Positions 6,232 to 12,823 of a stretch of DNA of 17,473 nt are shown piece after piece. The translations under genes and the position numbers were made by a program. The stretch is from positions 1 to 17,473 of the forward strand of contig RPPD01000002.1 of NCBI GenBank assembly GCA_003818675.1, in the 5' to 3' direction. The notes beneath the pieces are model-generated. The model was not told where the DNA came from and searched no databases. It was given only the letters and a program-made list of their open reading frames with translations. Within the stretch, counting starts at the first letter, position 1. The number at the start of each line of letters is the position of its first letter. The stretch comes from Spirochaetaceae bacterium. GTDB lineage: Bacteria > Spirochaetota > Spirochaetia > SZUA-6 > RPPD01.

Positions 6232-7125
6232 ATGTCATTGACTGTCAGAATCGTGTTTTTCTGCATTATCGGACTGTGCGCAGGACTATTGGCCTGGCCC
6301 CTGGTAGAGACAATCGTATTTTTCCAGGGTTCGTTTCCGTCACTGTTTCTACTCAGCATTACCCTGGGTAGCGTGATAGGGCTCATCGTTGGAATTTGCT
6401 TTGGTATCGTGGAGGGTATAACATCACACTCCAGGCCCAAGCTGTTCTCCGGAGCGCTGACTGGTCTTATTATTGGACTAATAGGCGGAATATTGGGCTT
6501 TCTCGCGGGACAGGCTGCGGGACTTTTCATCGGAAATGTGTTTTTCTATTCAAATGCGGCCATGCAGAACTTCGGCAATCCGATTGCCAAGGCACTTGGA
6601 TGGGCGCTCCTGGGTATTCTTGTTGGAATTGTTGAGGGTGTGCGCTCGCGGTCAGGGGCAAAGATAATCAATGGTGTACTGGGAGGACTGCTTGGAGGAT
6701 TATTGGGCGGTCTGGCATTTGAATACAGCCTTAAGCTTTTGGCGCAGAATATCCTTTATGCCAGGCTTTTGGGAATGGTCATCCTTGGAGTTTTCATCGG
6801 GCTTTTCTATGGCCTGGTGGAAAACAGACTCGCCAAGGCAAAACTGTACGTGCTAAACGGCTCACAGAAGGGCAGGGAAGTTCTCCTAAACCAGAGGGAG
6901 TTTACCGTAGGTCTTAATGATGAGGCGGACATGAGCCTGGAGGGATATCGCGGAATCGCGCCGGAACACCTTATCATAAAGCGCCGCAAAAATGAATTAA
7001 TTCTGACTGACAAGAAATCGGCGACTGGCACATTTGTAAACGACAAAAAAGTGACGGAATCCGCGCTTTCTGACGGGGATGTAATCCGTGTCGGCGATGC
7101 GCAGTTTCTGTTCAAGATGAAATAA
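6232..7125 (+). CDS. Polytopic membrane protein with C-terminal FHA-like domain
   Basis: The 297-residue product has a very hydrophobic, glycine-rich first 200 residues with about six or seven membrane segments, built from an internal repeat. The unit is a glycine-spaced helix ending in (G/P)(I/L)VE: WPLVE (22-26), GIVEG (58-62), GIVEG (132-136), GLVEN (194-198). Residues 205-297 form an FHA-like beta-sandwich (KLYVLNGSQKGREVLLNQREFTVG ... ATGTFVN ... LSDGDVIRVGDAQFLF). The phosphothreonine-binding Arg and Ser positions are Leu228 and Ala243; His246 is kept. The tail is predicted to be cytoplasmic. Ribosome site GAGGAGG lies just upstream. The gene sits between the kinase and the VWA-FHA gene, so the protein is likely a membrane partner of the kinase. 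The glycine-zipper repeat could be a channel, scaffold or oligomerisation unit; the function is unknown. Confidence 0.85.
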   Translation: MSLTVRIVFFCIIGLCAGLLAWPLVETIVFFQGSFPSLFLLSITLGSVIGLIVGICFGIVEGITSHSRPKLFSGALTGLIIGLIGGILGFLAGQAAGLFIGNVFFYSNAAMQNFGNPIAKALGWALLGILVGIVEGVRSRSGAKIINGVLGGLLGGLLGGLAFEYSLKLLAQNILYARLLGMVILGVFIGLFYGLVENRLAKAKLYVLNGSQKGREVLLNQREFTVGLNDEADMSLEGYRGIAPEHLIIKRRKNELILTDKKSATGTFVNDKKVTESALSDGDVIRVGDAQFLFKMK

Positions 7126-7139
7126 CGGAGGAAACATTC

Positions 7140-8588
7140 ATGAAAAAAATACTTGTTTGTGCCATTGCATGTCTTGCGGTATTTGTTCTGCCAGTCATGG
7201 CGCAGAATGCCATAATTTCCCAGGTTGACAACACAACCCTTTTGTCAAATCAGACCATAAGCCTCTGGGTGAGCATCACGGGTGCAAGCGGTGCGCCAAG
7301 AGCAGACCTAACAAGGGACCAGTTTTCCATATTTGAATCAGTTCCGCAAAAGGAAGGGGTTCAGAGGGAAATTATTCAATTCAAACAAGGAGCAAATGTA
7401 AACGAGGGAATCAGCATCCTTTTTCTCCTGGACAATTCGGAGAGCATGTATGAGAACATTGCGGGTGGCCAGACATCCAATGAAAGGGCCCGTCGCATTT
7501 ATTTTGCCAAGGAGGCCATACAAGAGCTCTTGAGAAAGATTAAAAATCCCGAAGACAGACTTTCTCTTGTTGCGTTTAATATCCAGGTCGTGAATGAAGT
7601 CACGCCCACGTCTGACAAGGCTCAGATCACAAGATCACTTGGTGAAATACAGAGACCCGAACAGGGAAGAGGCTATACCGAGTTGTATGAATCGCTTTAT
7701 TACTCCAGCACGCGTCTTGCGGAATCAAAGGGGCGCAAGGTGATTATTCTTCTCACTGACGGAGAAAACATGGCTTTCACGCAGGGTCCGCATCCCCAGT
7801 TCAAGGAGAGAATGGGCCTTGCAAAGACCCTGGATTATGCATCACGCGCTGGAATTTCCGTTTTTTCAATAGGCATCATAGAAGGCGCAGCCAACCAGGA
7901 TCTTAAAAAAATATCTGGATCAACTGGCGGTGTAGCCTATCAGGTGAACGATCTTTCACAGCTGGCGCAGTTGTATGACTCCATCAGGGAGCGCGTGCTC
8001 GCGGAATATTTTATCACTTATTACGCAACCATGACTCCATCTGACCGTAAATCCGTGCAGGTAAAGATCAATGAAAACAACAGGACTTATGATGCAAAGC
8101 GTGAGTACTATTCTGCAACGCTTTTCGGTCTGCCGCAGGATCCCTTCCCGTTCTGGATTTTTGTTCTGATTCCAATAGCGATCTTTCTGCTCTGGGTGCT
8201 CTCGCGGATGAAATTCCAGAGCAAACAGGGACTGCCGTCTTTGGATGTGCTTGAAGTTGATGGAAAGACCAAGAAAATGCACCCTGTAACTATTTTGGAA
8301 GGACAGAAGGCCATGACAATAAGCGCAAGCGATCATGCTGATCTTACAATCGCTGGTGATCCGTCAATTGGCCATACCGAGGTCACGGTTGTAAAGAAGG
8401 GCACTGAATACACTGTAATGAGTTCAGGAAAACCCATTACAGTGAATAACCAGAAGATTATAGAAAAAAAACTCAGGTCAGGGGATGTCATTACAGTCGG
8501 AAACTCAACAATTGTCTTTGACGAGGGGGCTGGCAAGACACTTCTGGAAGAACGGACAAGCACAAAGACAAAGAAAAAACGCAAATAA
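7140..8588 (+). CDS. Secreted/anchored VWA protein with cytoplasmic FHA-like tail
   Basis: The product has 482 residues. Residues 1-22 are a signal peptide (MKKILVCAIACLAVFVLP, then VMAQ). A beta-rich lead-in (about 25-90) precedes a VWA domain (about 90-290) with an intact MIDAS: Asp98-Asn-Ser100-Glu-Ser102, Thr180 and Asp207 in LLTDGEN. A membrane helix at about 338-354 is followed by basic residues, placing the VWA in the periplasm and the C-terminus in the cytoplasm. Residues about 370-465 form an FHA-like fold (PSIGHTEVTVV ... ITVNNQKI ... LRSGDVITVG), with Ser and His of the loop kept and the usual GR replaced. A Lys-rich tail ends the protein. It lies in the kinase block, 14 bases after the previous gene. 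A link from metal-dependent ligand binding outside to phospho-recognition inside is a reasonable inference. Confidence 0.9.
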   Translation: MKKILVCAIACLAVFVLPVMAQNAIISQVDNTTLLSNQTISLWVSITGASGAPRADLTRDQFSIFESVPQKEGVQREIIQFKQGANVNEGISILFLLDNSESMYENIAGGQTSNERARRIYFAKEAIQELLRKIKNPEDRLSLVAFNIQVVNEVTPTSDKAQITRSLGEIQRPEQGRGYTELYESLYYSSTRLAESKGRKVIILLTDGENMAFTQGPHPQFKERMGLAKTLDYASRAGISVFSIGIIEGAANQDLKKISGSTGGVAYQVNDLSQLAQLYDSIRERVLAEYFITYYATMTPSDRKSVQVKINENNRTYDAKREYYSATLFGLPQDPFPFWIFVLIPIAIFLLWVLSRMKFQSKQGLPSLDVLEVDGKTKKMHPVTILEGQKAMTISASDHADLTIAGDPSIGHTEVTVVKKGTEYTVMSSGKPITVNNQKIIEKKLRSGDVITVGNSTIVFDEGAGKTLLEERTSTKTKKKRK

Positions 8589-8612
8589 TTAAAACTTTCA
8601 AAGGAGGCATGT

Positions 8613-9008
8613 ATGGAAATTGATGATGGTGAAGTTGTAGTTCCTGAAAATGTAACGCTTGAGGTTGTTATGGGTGAGAATCCAGGACGGATTTATCCGG
8701 TAAACCTTAAGACAATCACAATAGGACGTGCCGAAGGATGCGACATCAGGCTTGCTGACCAGTATGTATCCAAAAAACATTGCCAGATAGTTTTTCGCGG
8801 GGATCATTTCACGGTGATTGACCTGCAGAGTCTCAACAAGACCAGGGTCAATGGAAATATGTACATACAGAAAAACCTGAAGAATAACGCGATTATCCGC
8901 ATAGGCAAAACGGAACTGAAGTTCAGATGGGATGGAATCAATGAGGAACTGCTAAACGAGGATGATGATATCCCTGTTCCGGAGGATGATTCCGCATTAA
9001 ACGAGTAG
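8613..9008 (+). CDS. Small stand-alone FHA-domain protein
   Basis: The 131-residue product is almost entirely one FHA domain (about 14-112), with the phosphothreonine-binding residues in place: GR39, VS53KKH56 and, in the later loop, SLNKTRVNG (73-81; usual form SxNGTxVNG). This is the only FHA copy in the block with the full Arg-Ser-His set. The C-terminus is a short acidic tail (NEDDDIPVPEDDS). The start has AGGAGG (8602-8607) five bases upstream; an ATG at 8609 is in another frame. No signal peptide or membrane segment is seen, so it is cytoplasmic. It is the last gene of the kinase block, with a separate promoter right after it. It is likely the soluble reader of kinase-made phosphothreonine. 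Confidence 0.9.
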   Translation: MEIDDGEVVVPENVTLEVVMGENPGRIYPVNLKTITIGRAEGCDIRLADQYVSKKHCQIVFRGDHFTVIDLQSLNKTRVNGNMYIQKNLKNNAIIRIGKTELKFRWDGINEELLNEDDDIPVPEDDSALNE

Positions 9009-9018
9009 TTGGCTTCCG

Positions 9019-9047
9019 TTGACTTATGTGTTTTCTTTTATTAATAT
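9019..9047 (+). promoter_or_regulatory. Sigma70-type promoter of def-fmt-PASTA
   Basis: TTGACT (9019-9024), exactly 17 bases, TAATAT (9042-9047): 5/6 match at -35, 4/6 at -10, with an AT-rich spacer. The predicted start near 9054 is only about three bases before the def ATG, so the message may be leaderless. No terminator separates this promoter from the kinase block. Confidence 0.7.
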
Positions 9048-9056
9048 AAATTTGAG

Positions 9057-9563
9057 ATGAAAGAAGAACAGACTGTCTTAAAAATAATCAGAGTCGGTGA
9101 CGAGCGTCTCCGGAAGAAATCCCTTGCAGTGAAGGATTTTGACGGCAATATTGAGACGCTTGTCGCCGGCATGTTTGAATCAATGTACCGCGGAAACGGC
9201 ATCGGACTGGCAGCTGTGCAGGTTGGAAGCCTTTACAGGGTGTTTATAACACATGCGCAGGGTGACAAAAAGCGGGTCTTTATCAATCCGGAGATCACTG
9301 GCACATCAGTGGAGGAAATACTGCTTGAAGAGGGTTGTCTGTCTGTGCCCCAGAAATATGGTGATGTAAAGCGTCCTGAATCTGTGACAATTCAGGCATA
9401 TAATGAAAATGGACGACCGTTTACCTTTAATGCAGAAGGAATCCTTGCAAGAGTAATTCAGCATGAGCTTGATCATTTGAACGGCATTCTTTTCATTGAT
9501 TATCTTGAAGAAAAAAAACGGAATCAGATTCTCAAGGCTTTTCAACAGAAAGTGAAAATGTAG
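9057..9563 (+). CDS. def: Peptide deformylase
   Basis: The 168-residue product has all three family motifs: GNGIGLAAVQ (46-55), EEGCLS with metal ligand Cys94, and HELDH (136-140) with two His ligands and catalytic Glu137. The enzyme removes the formyl group from the N-terminal Met of new proteins and uses Fe2+ or another divalent metal in the cytoplasm. Length is normal. Start ATG 9057 fits family alignments (ten residues before RVGDERLRKKS), although no Shine-Dalgarno sequence precedes it; the promoter at 9019-9047 leaves almost no leader. It is followed after six bases by fmt, the enzyme that adds the formyl group to the initiator tRNA, a common pairing. Confidence 0.97.
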   Translation: MKEEQTVLKIIRVGDERLRKKSLAVKDFDGNIETLVAGMFESMYRGNGIGLAAVQVGSLYRVFITHAQGDKKRVFINPEITGTSVEEILLEEGCLSVPQKYGDVKRPESVTIQAYNENGRPFTFNAEGILARVIQHELDHLNGILFIDYLEEKKRNQILKAFQQKVKM

Positions 9564-9569
9564 CTTGCC

Positions 9570-10556
9570 ATGAAAGTTCTTTTTGCTGGAACCCCTGATT
9601 TCGCTGTACCATCGCTGATTGCGATCGCGGCCTGCCATGAAGTTATCGGAGTGCTTACTGCGCCAGATACACAGAAGGGCAGAGGACGGTCGGTTTTATT
9701 TTCTGATGTAAAAAAAACCGCACTTGAGAGGGGAATCCAGGTTTTTCAACCTGCGGTTCTTGGTAAGTCATTTTATGACATTATCCGTACACTATCACCA
9801 GAACTTCTGGTGTGTGTTGCCTTTGGCAAAATATTCAGAAAGACCTTTCTTGAATGTTTTCCGCGCGGCGGAATCAATGTGCACCCGTCCCTTCTCCCAA
9901 AATACAGAGGTCCTTCACCTGTAACAGCTGCAATCCTGTCTGGTGACAGTGTAACGGGCGTCACTGTACAAAAGCTCGCACTGGCAATGGATTCAGGGGA
10001 TATACTCGCACAGGAGAAATACCTGCTTTCTGGAAAAGAAACAGGAGAAAGTCTTCTGGAAACTCTTTCACAAGAAGGGGCAAAGATACTTGTTTCCGTA
10101 TTGAAAGATATGGAAACAGGAAAAGACCAGGCTACGCCGCAAGATGAAAAAACAGCTACATATTGCGGGCTTGTAAAGAAGGATGACGGACAAATTTCTT
10201 GGAAAGAATCCGCATCCACGCTTGAAAGAATGGTCAGGGCCTATGATTTATGGCCTGGAGTATCAACTCTTTACAAAGGGAAACGCCTGTATTTCAGGAA
10301 AGCCGCTGTTTTCGGGCATGACATGCCATCAAGCATGGAAAAACTCAATGAAACGGCAAAATTACACGAAAAATTGCCTGGAAGAGTGTTAGGTGTAGAC
10401 AAAGACCATGGAATTCTGATAAACACTACTGAAGGGATTCTGTCAGTAAGCATGCTCCAACTTGAGTTCAAAAAGACGCTTGATTGGCGTTCATTCATTA
10501 ACGGAAACAGCACAATTCTGGAATATACCTTTGGAGGAACCAATGCAGGTTTTTGA
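9570..10556 (+). CDS. fmt: Methionyl-tRNA formyltransferase
   Basis: The 328-residue product starts MKVLFAGTPDFAVPSL, the typical N-terminus. It has the 10-formyltetrahydrofolate-binding active site INVHPSLLPKYRGPSP, with Asn103 and His105, and Asp141 in AMDSGDI. The C-terminal domain (about 205-325) has the usual LERMVRAYDLWPGV start and a beta-barrel for tRNA binding. The enzyme formylates Met-tRNA(fMet) using 10-formyl-THF. Length is within the family range. It is six bases after def, and the last 14 bases overlap the PASTA gene, so the three genes form one transcription unit. Ribosome site is weak, consistent with coupling to def. Confidence 0.97.
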   Translation: MKVLFAGTPDFAVPSLIAIAACHEVIGVLTAPDTQKGRGRSVLFSDVKKTALERGIQVFQPAVLGKSFYDIIRTLSPELLVCVAFGKIFRKTFLECFPRGGINVHPSLLPKYRGPSPVTAAILSGDSVTGVTVQKLALAMDSGDILAQEKYLLSGKETGESLLETLSQEGAKILVSVLKDMETGKDQATPQDEKTATYCGLVKKDDGQISWKESASTLERMVRAYDLWPGVSTLYKGKRLYFRKAAVFGHDMPSSMEKLNETAKLHEKLPGRVLGVDKDHGILINTTEGILSVSMLQLEFKKTLDWRSFINGNSTILEYTFGGTNAGF

Positions 10557-11604
10557 GGTTATCAAAAATATTTTTTTCAAGATAGGTGATTTTTTACGAA
10601 GGATACTTCCAAATCCTGATGACAACTCATCCTTGAAGAATTTCAAGAATTTTATATACATTTTCATCGGATTTATTGTATTTACTGCATTTATCGCAAT
10701 TGTTGTTTTCATGATGACGGTAGCGAGTCTTGATGAAACAGTGATACCCAACTTCGTGGGACAGGATTTCAGGGACGCTATTGTCATTCTGCAGAACAAG
10801 AAGCTTTTCACAAGATTCCATTTTGAATATACGGGCTCAGAGGAGCAGCGGGATAAAATTTACAAACAGGATCCGGAAAGCCTGAAAAAAGTTCGTGTGG
10901 GCCGTGTTGTTGAACTGTGGGTCAGCAAGGGCGCTGCGATTGACAAGGTGGGCAACTACATAGGTAAAAAAATAGAGGATGTTGAAATGATCATACGTGA
11001 GACTTTCAGATCAGGGAATCACTACCTCCTGGAAATCAAAAAACCAATTAACTATGTTTCAAACAGAACACCAAAGGGTACCATTATAGCCCAATACCCG
11101 CTTAAAGACGCCCCACTTTCGGACAGGACTGTTTATCTGGAACTAACAGTGAGCAAAGGGATGGAGCTGCGTGAAGTCACACTTGGAAATTATACAGGTC
11201 GGGATTACCTGAGTGTCATTCAGGAATTAACATCTCAGAATATCGGTTTTGTATTTACAATAAAAAATAAATCAGGTTCAGAGGGGCCAGGAATTGTAGT
11301 ATCGCAGAGCATACAGCCTGGTAAAAAAGTTGGGCCTGATACTGTGCTTGCCCTTGAGATGGTAAAAGCGCCTCCGGCAGGAGCAAATGAAGTCTTTGGA
11401 TTGTATTCAACAACCATACCTGATTATGGTTCGGTAGTGCAGGTCAAGGTCGAAATTCAGGTCGAAGATCGTCGCGTGACCATTCTTGACCAGGTGAGGT
11501 ATGGCGGAAAGCTCTCAATACCCTACAGGGCTGACAAGGGCGCCTCAATAATCCTTACACTTGCGGGAGAGGAAAAAGCTCCTGAACGTGTTAAGACATA
11601 TTGA
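10543..11604 (+). CDS. Membrane-anchored PASTA-domain protein
   Basis: The product is 353 residues from ATG 10543, which has GGAGG (10533-10537) five bases upstream; an earlier in-frame start at 10462 lies well inside fmt and has no such site. A short cytoplasmic N-terminus with a basic FLRRILP is followed by one membrane helix (about 40-62). Three PASTA repeats come next: one from TVIPNFVGQDFRDA, one from KVGNYIGKKIEDV and one from REVTLGNYTGRDY. Each ends in the usual V.L.VSKG-like strand. A beta-rich tail of about 70 residues follows. PASTA repeats bind peptidoglycan fragments or act as spacers in kinases and penicillin-binding proteins. Here no kinase or transpeptidase domain is attached. 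The position after def-fmt is, from memory, familiar in spirochaetes. It may be a wall sensor or a division-related anchor. Confidence 0.9.
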   Translation: MQVFEVIKNIFFKIGDFLRRILPNPDDNSSLKNFKNFIYIFIGFIVFTAFIAIVVFMMTVASLDETVIPNFVGQDFRDAIVILQNKKLFTRFHFEYTGSEEQRDKIYKQDPESLKKVRVGRVVELWVSKGAAIDKVGNYIGKKIEDVEMIIRETFRSGNHYLLEIKKPINYVSNRTPKGTIIAQYPLKDAPLSDRTVYLELTVSKGMELREVTLGNYTGRDYLSVIQELTSQNIGFVFTIKNKSGSEGPGIVVSQSIQPGKKVGPDTVLALEMVKAPPAGANEVFGLYSTTIPDYGSVVQVKVEIQVEDRRVTILDQVRYGGKLSIPYRADKGASIILTLAGEEKAPERVKTY

Positions 11605-11644
11605 CGCCTGTTTATTGGCCTGGATTAACGAAAAGGTCAACTTC

Positions 11645-11673
11645 TTTACAAATTGAAAATATTTGTTTATAGT
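11645..11673 (+). promoter_or_regulatory. Promoter of tRNA-Gly
   Basis: TTTACA (11645-11650), 17 bases, TATAGT (11668-11673). Each hexamer differs from the consensus at one position. The predicted start near 11680 lies a few bases before the mature tRNA 5' end at 11684. Confidence 0.6.
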
Positions 11674-11683
11674 TCATTTTGTT

Positions 11684-11754
11684 GCGAGCGTCGTATAATG
11701 GTAATACCCAAGCTTCCCAAGCTTGTGCCGGGGGTTCGATTCCCCTCGCTCGCT
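11684..11754 (+). tRNA. tRNA-Gly (anticodon CCC)
   Basis: A 71-base cloverleaf can be drawn in full. The acceptor stem GCGAGCG pairs with CGCTCGC (11747-11753), with U as discriminator at 11754. The D-arm is GTAT/ATAC around AATGGTA. The anticodon stem CAAGC/GCTTG encloses loop TTCCCAA with anticodon CCC (Gly, reads GGG). The variable loop is 4 bases (TGCC). The T-arm is GGGGG/CCCCT around TTCGATT, with one G-U pair. The 3' CCA is not encoded. It sits between the PASTA gene and a convergent TPR gene and has its own promoter. Confidence 0.97.
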
Positions 11755-11757
11755 TGA

Positions 11758-11790
11758 TGTAAATGGCCGGCGAAATGCCGGCCATTTACA
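11758..11790. terminator. Perfect 14-bp hairpin after tRNA-Gly, possible bidirectional terminator
   Basis: TGTAAATGGCCGGC (11758-11771), loop GAAAT, GCCGGCCATTTACA (11777-11790). It lies four bases after the tRNA and between convergent genes. The GC-rich core with an A-rich left base and T-rich right base fits a two-way intrinsic terminator, but the T-tract is short and interrupted (ATTTACATTG). The structure is certain; the function is likely but not proven. Confidence 0.6.
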
Positions 11791-11803
11791 TTGATAGCAG
11801 TAT

Positions 11804-11815
11804 GGGAATCGAACC
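11804..11815 (-). repeat. Inverted 12-base copy of the tRNA T-arm
   Basis: On the minus strand this reads GGTTCGATTCCC, identical to 11733-11744 within the T-arm of tRNA-Gly. Flanking bases do not pair as a complete T-stem and no acceptor partner is found upstream, so it is not a second tRNA gene. It could be a tRNA relic, a rearrangement scar or a recombination site. Confidence 0.6.
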
Positions 11816-11832
11816 GTGGAAGATTTGCCTGT

Positions 11833-12735
11833 CTACCTGAAACCGGCAAGAGTCTCGCGGGCTTTTCTCAGATCTTTTTCCTGGGCTGTGCTGCGGTTGG
11901 GAATGGCCTCGAGCTCCCTTATAACCATATTTATGATCTCCATCGCCTCGTCCCTGTCGCGCATGTTTTTCAGATTCAATGTTCCCTCATAAAAGCAGTT
12001 GCGGTCTACATAATCAGACTTTTCATTGTATTGACGTAAAAGATCCGGTTTTGAGGAGACGCGGCGTGCCTGATCCCAGTTTCTGATCCAGAGATGTGAA
12101 GCGAGAGAAACATAAACGACATACGACTTGATTTTTATTACACCAGAACGGAGTTTTGTATCCATGAGATCTGCAGCTTTGCGGCCCAGGGATACGGCAT
12201 ACTCTATATTTCCGAAGGATATGGGCCATCCTGGAAGTTTTTCATACAATTCACCAAGAACATAAAAAGCGTCAAAGAATGAAGGATCATTTTTCAGGCA
12301 GAGCCTGAGATTGTCGCTCATGGGCTGGGCCTTGAAAAGAGAATCCAAAATGCCCTTTGTCTGTCCCCACATGCCGGCATTGGCGGATTTCCAGAAATAG
12401 GCCGATGCGTTTCTGCTGTTTGATGAGATGGCCTTGTCAGCCCAGCGTTCTCCCTCTTCATAGAGTTTTAAAGCTGCATTAGTGTTGATGCGTTTCGCCA
12501 AAAAATCCGTTTCTGCGATATTCAGCCAGACCCTGGAAAGCCTCCAGTATAGTTCAGCCTTACCGACTGGATCTGTAATTTTGTCCTCAGCGGACAAGAG
12601 AATAGACTTGTCCTCCTGGTATTTACCCGTCTTATCCAGAATGTCAGATTGGGCAAAGACATCGTTTTCAGAAAATAAAACAGACGGGAGAATAAGAAGT
12701 GTCAAACATACACTCAATACAATATTGCGTTTGAT
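11833..12735 (-). CDS. Exported TPR-type protein, apparent AUC start
   Basis: The product is about 300 residues. Read from codon ATC at 12735 it begins with lysine and arginine, then NIVLSVCLTLLILPSVLFS and DVFAQ, a complete signal peptide. AAGGAGG (12748-12742) is six bases upstream of that ATC. The nearest standard start (TTG 12717) is 24 bases from this site and loses the basic n-region, so I chose 12735. The mature part is all-helical with TPR-like repeats and a segment LGELYEKLPGWPISFGNIEYAVSLGRKA, typical of periplasmic TPR proteins of the TRAP-associated TatT-like style. It has no catalytic motif and is probably periplasmic. It has its own promoter (12795-12767) and faces the tRNA-Gly hairpin. 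Its function is likely protein or ligand binding. Confidence 0.75.
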   Translation of the reverse strand: MKRNIVLSVCLTLLILPSVLFSENDVFAQSDILDKTGKYQEDKSILLSAEDKITDPVGKAELYWRLSRVWLNIAETDFLAKRINTNAALKLYEEGERWADKAISSNSRNASAYFWKSANAGMWGQTKGILDSLFKAQPMSDNLRLCLKNDPSFFDAFYVLGELYEKLPGWPISFGNIEYAVSLGRKAADLMDTKLRSGVIKIKSYVVYVSLASHLWIRNWDQARRVSSKPDLLRQYNEKSDYVDRNCFYEGTLNLKNMRDRDEAMEIINMVIRELEAIPNRSTAQEKDLRKARETLAGFR

Positions 12736-12741
12736 AACAGG

Positions 12742-12748
12742 CCTCCTT
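12742..12748 (-). promoter_or_regulatory. Strong ribosome site that decides the TPR gene start
   Basis: AAGGAGG on the minus strand, full match to the anti-Shine-Dalgarno core. The in-frame codon at optimal spacing (six bases) is ATC at 12735-12733. The ATG codons at 12754 and 12751 lie upstream of or within the site, in another frame that gives a short unrelated peptide. Confidence 0.65.
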
Positions 12749-12766
12749 CATCATCGTGATAAAAAA

Positions 12767-12795
12767 ACTCTAAGACGACATGAGGCAATTGTCAA
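12767..12795 (-). promoter_or_regulatory. Promoter of the exported TPR gene
   Basis: On the minus strand: TTGACA (12795-12790), a perfect -35, then 17 bases, then TAGAGT (12772-12767). The predicted start near 12760 gives a 25-base leader containing the AAGGAGG site. Confidence 0.65.
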
Positions 12796-12823
12796 GGAAT
12801 GATTGTAAAAAGTATGAAATGTC

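Noticed and set aside
2536..9008. Type VI secretion regulatory locus (PpkA/PppA/Fha)
   Set aside because: No T6SS structural gene is present and the phosphatase is PPP-like, not PP2C.
10462..10542. Longer N-terminus for the PASTA protein
   Set aside because: It lies inside fmt coding sequence without a ribosome site, whereas ATG 10543 has GGAGG at ideal spacing.
11667..11849. Minus-strand 60-codon frame across tRNA-Gly
   Set aside because: The translation (EGNRTPGTSLG) is the typical spurious product of reading antisense through a tRNA gene.
11804..11880. A second, minus-strand tRNA gene
   Set aside because: Only the T-loop core matches; the T-stem does not pair beyond two bases and no matching acceptor strand is found upstream.
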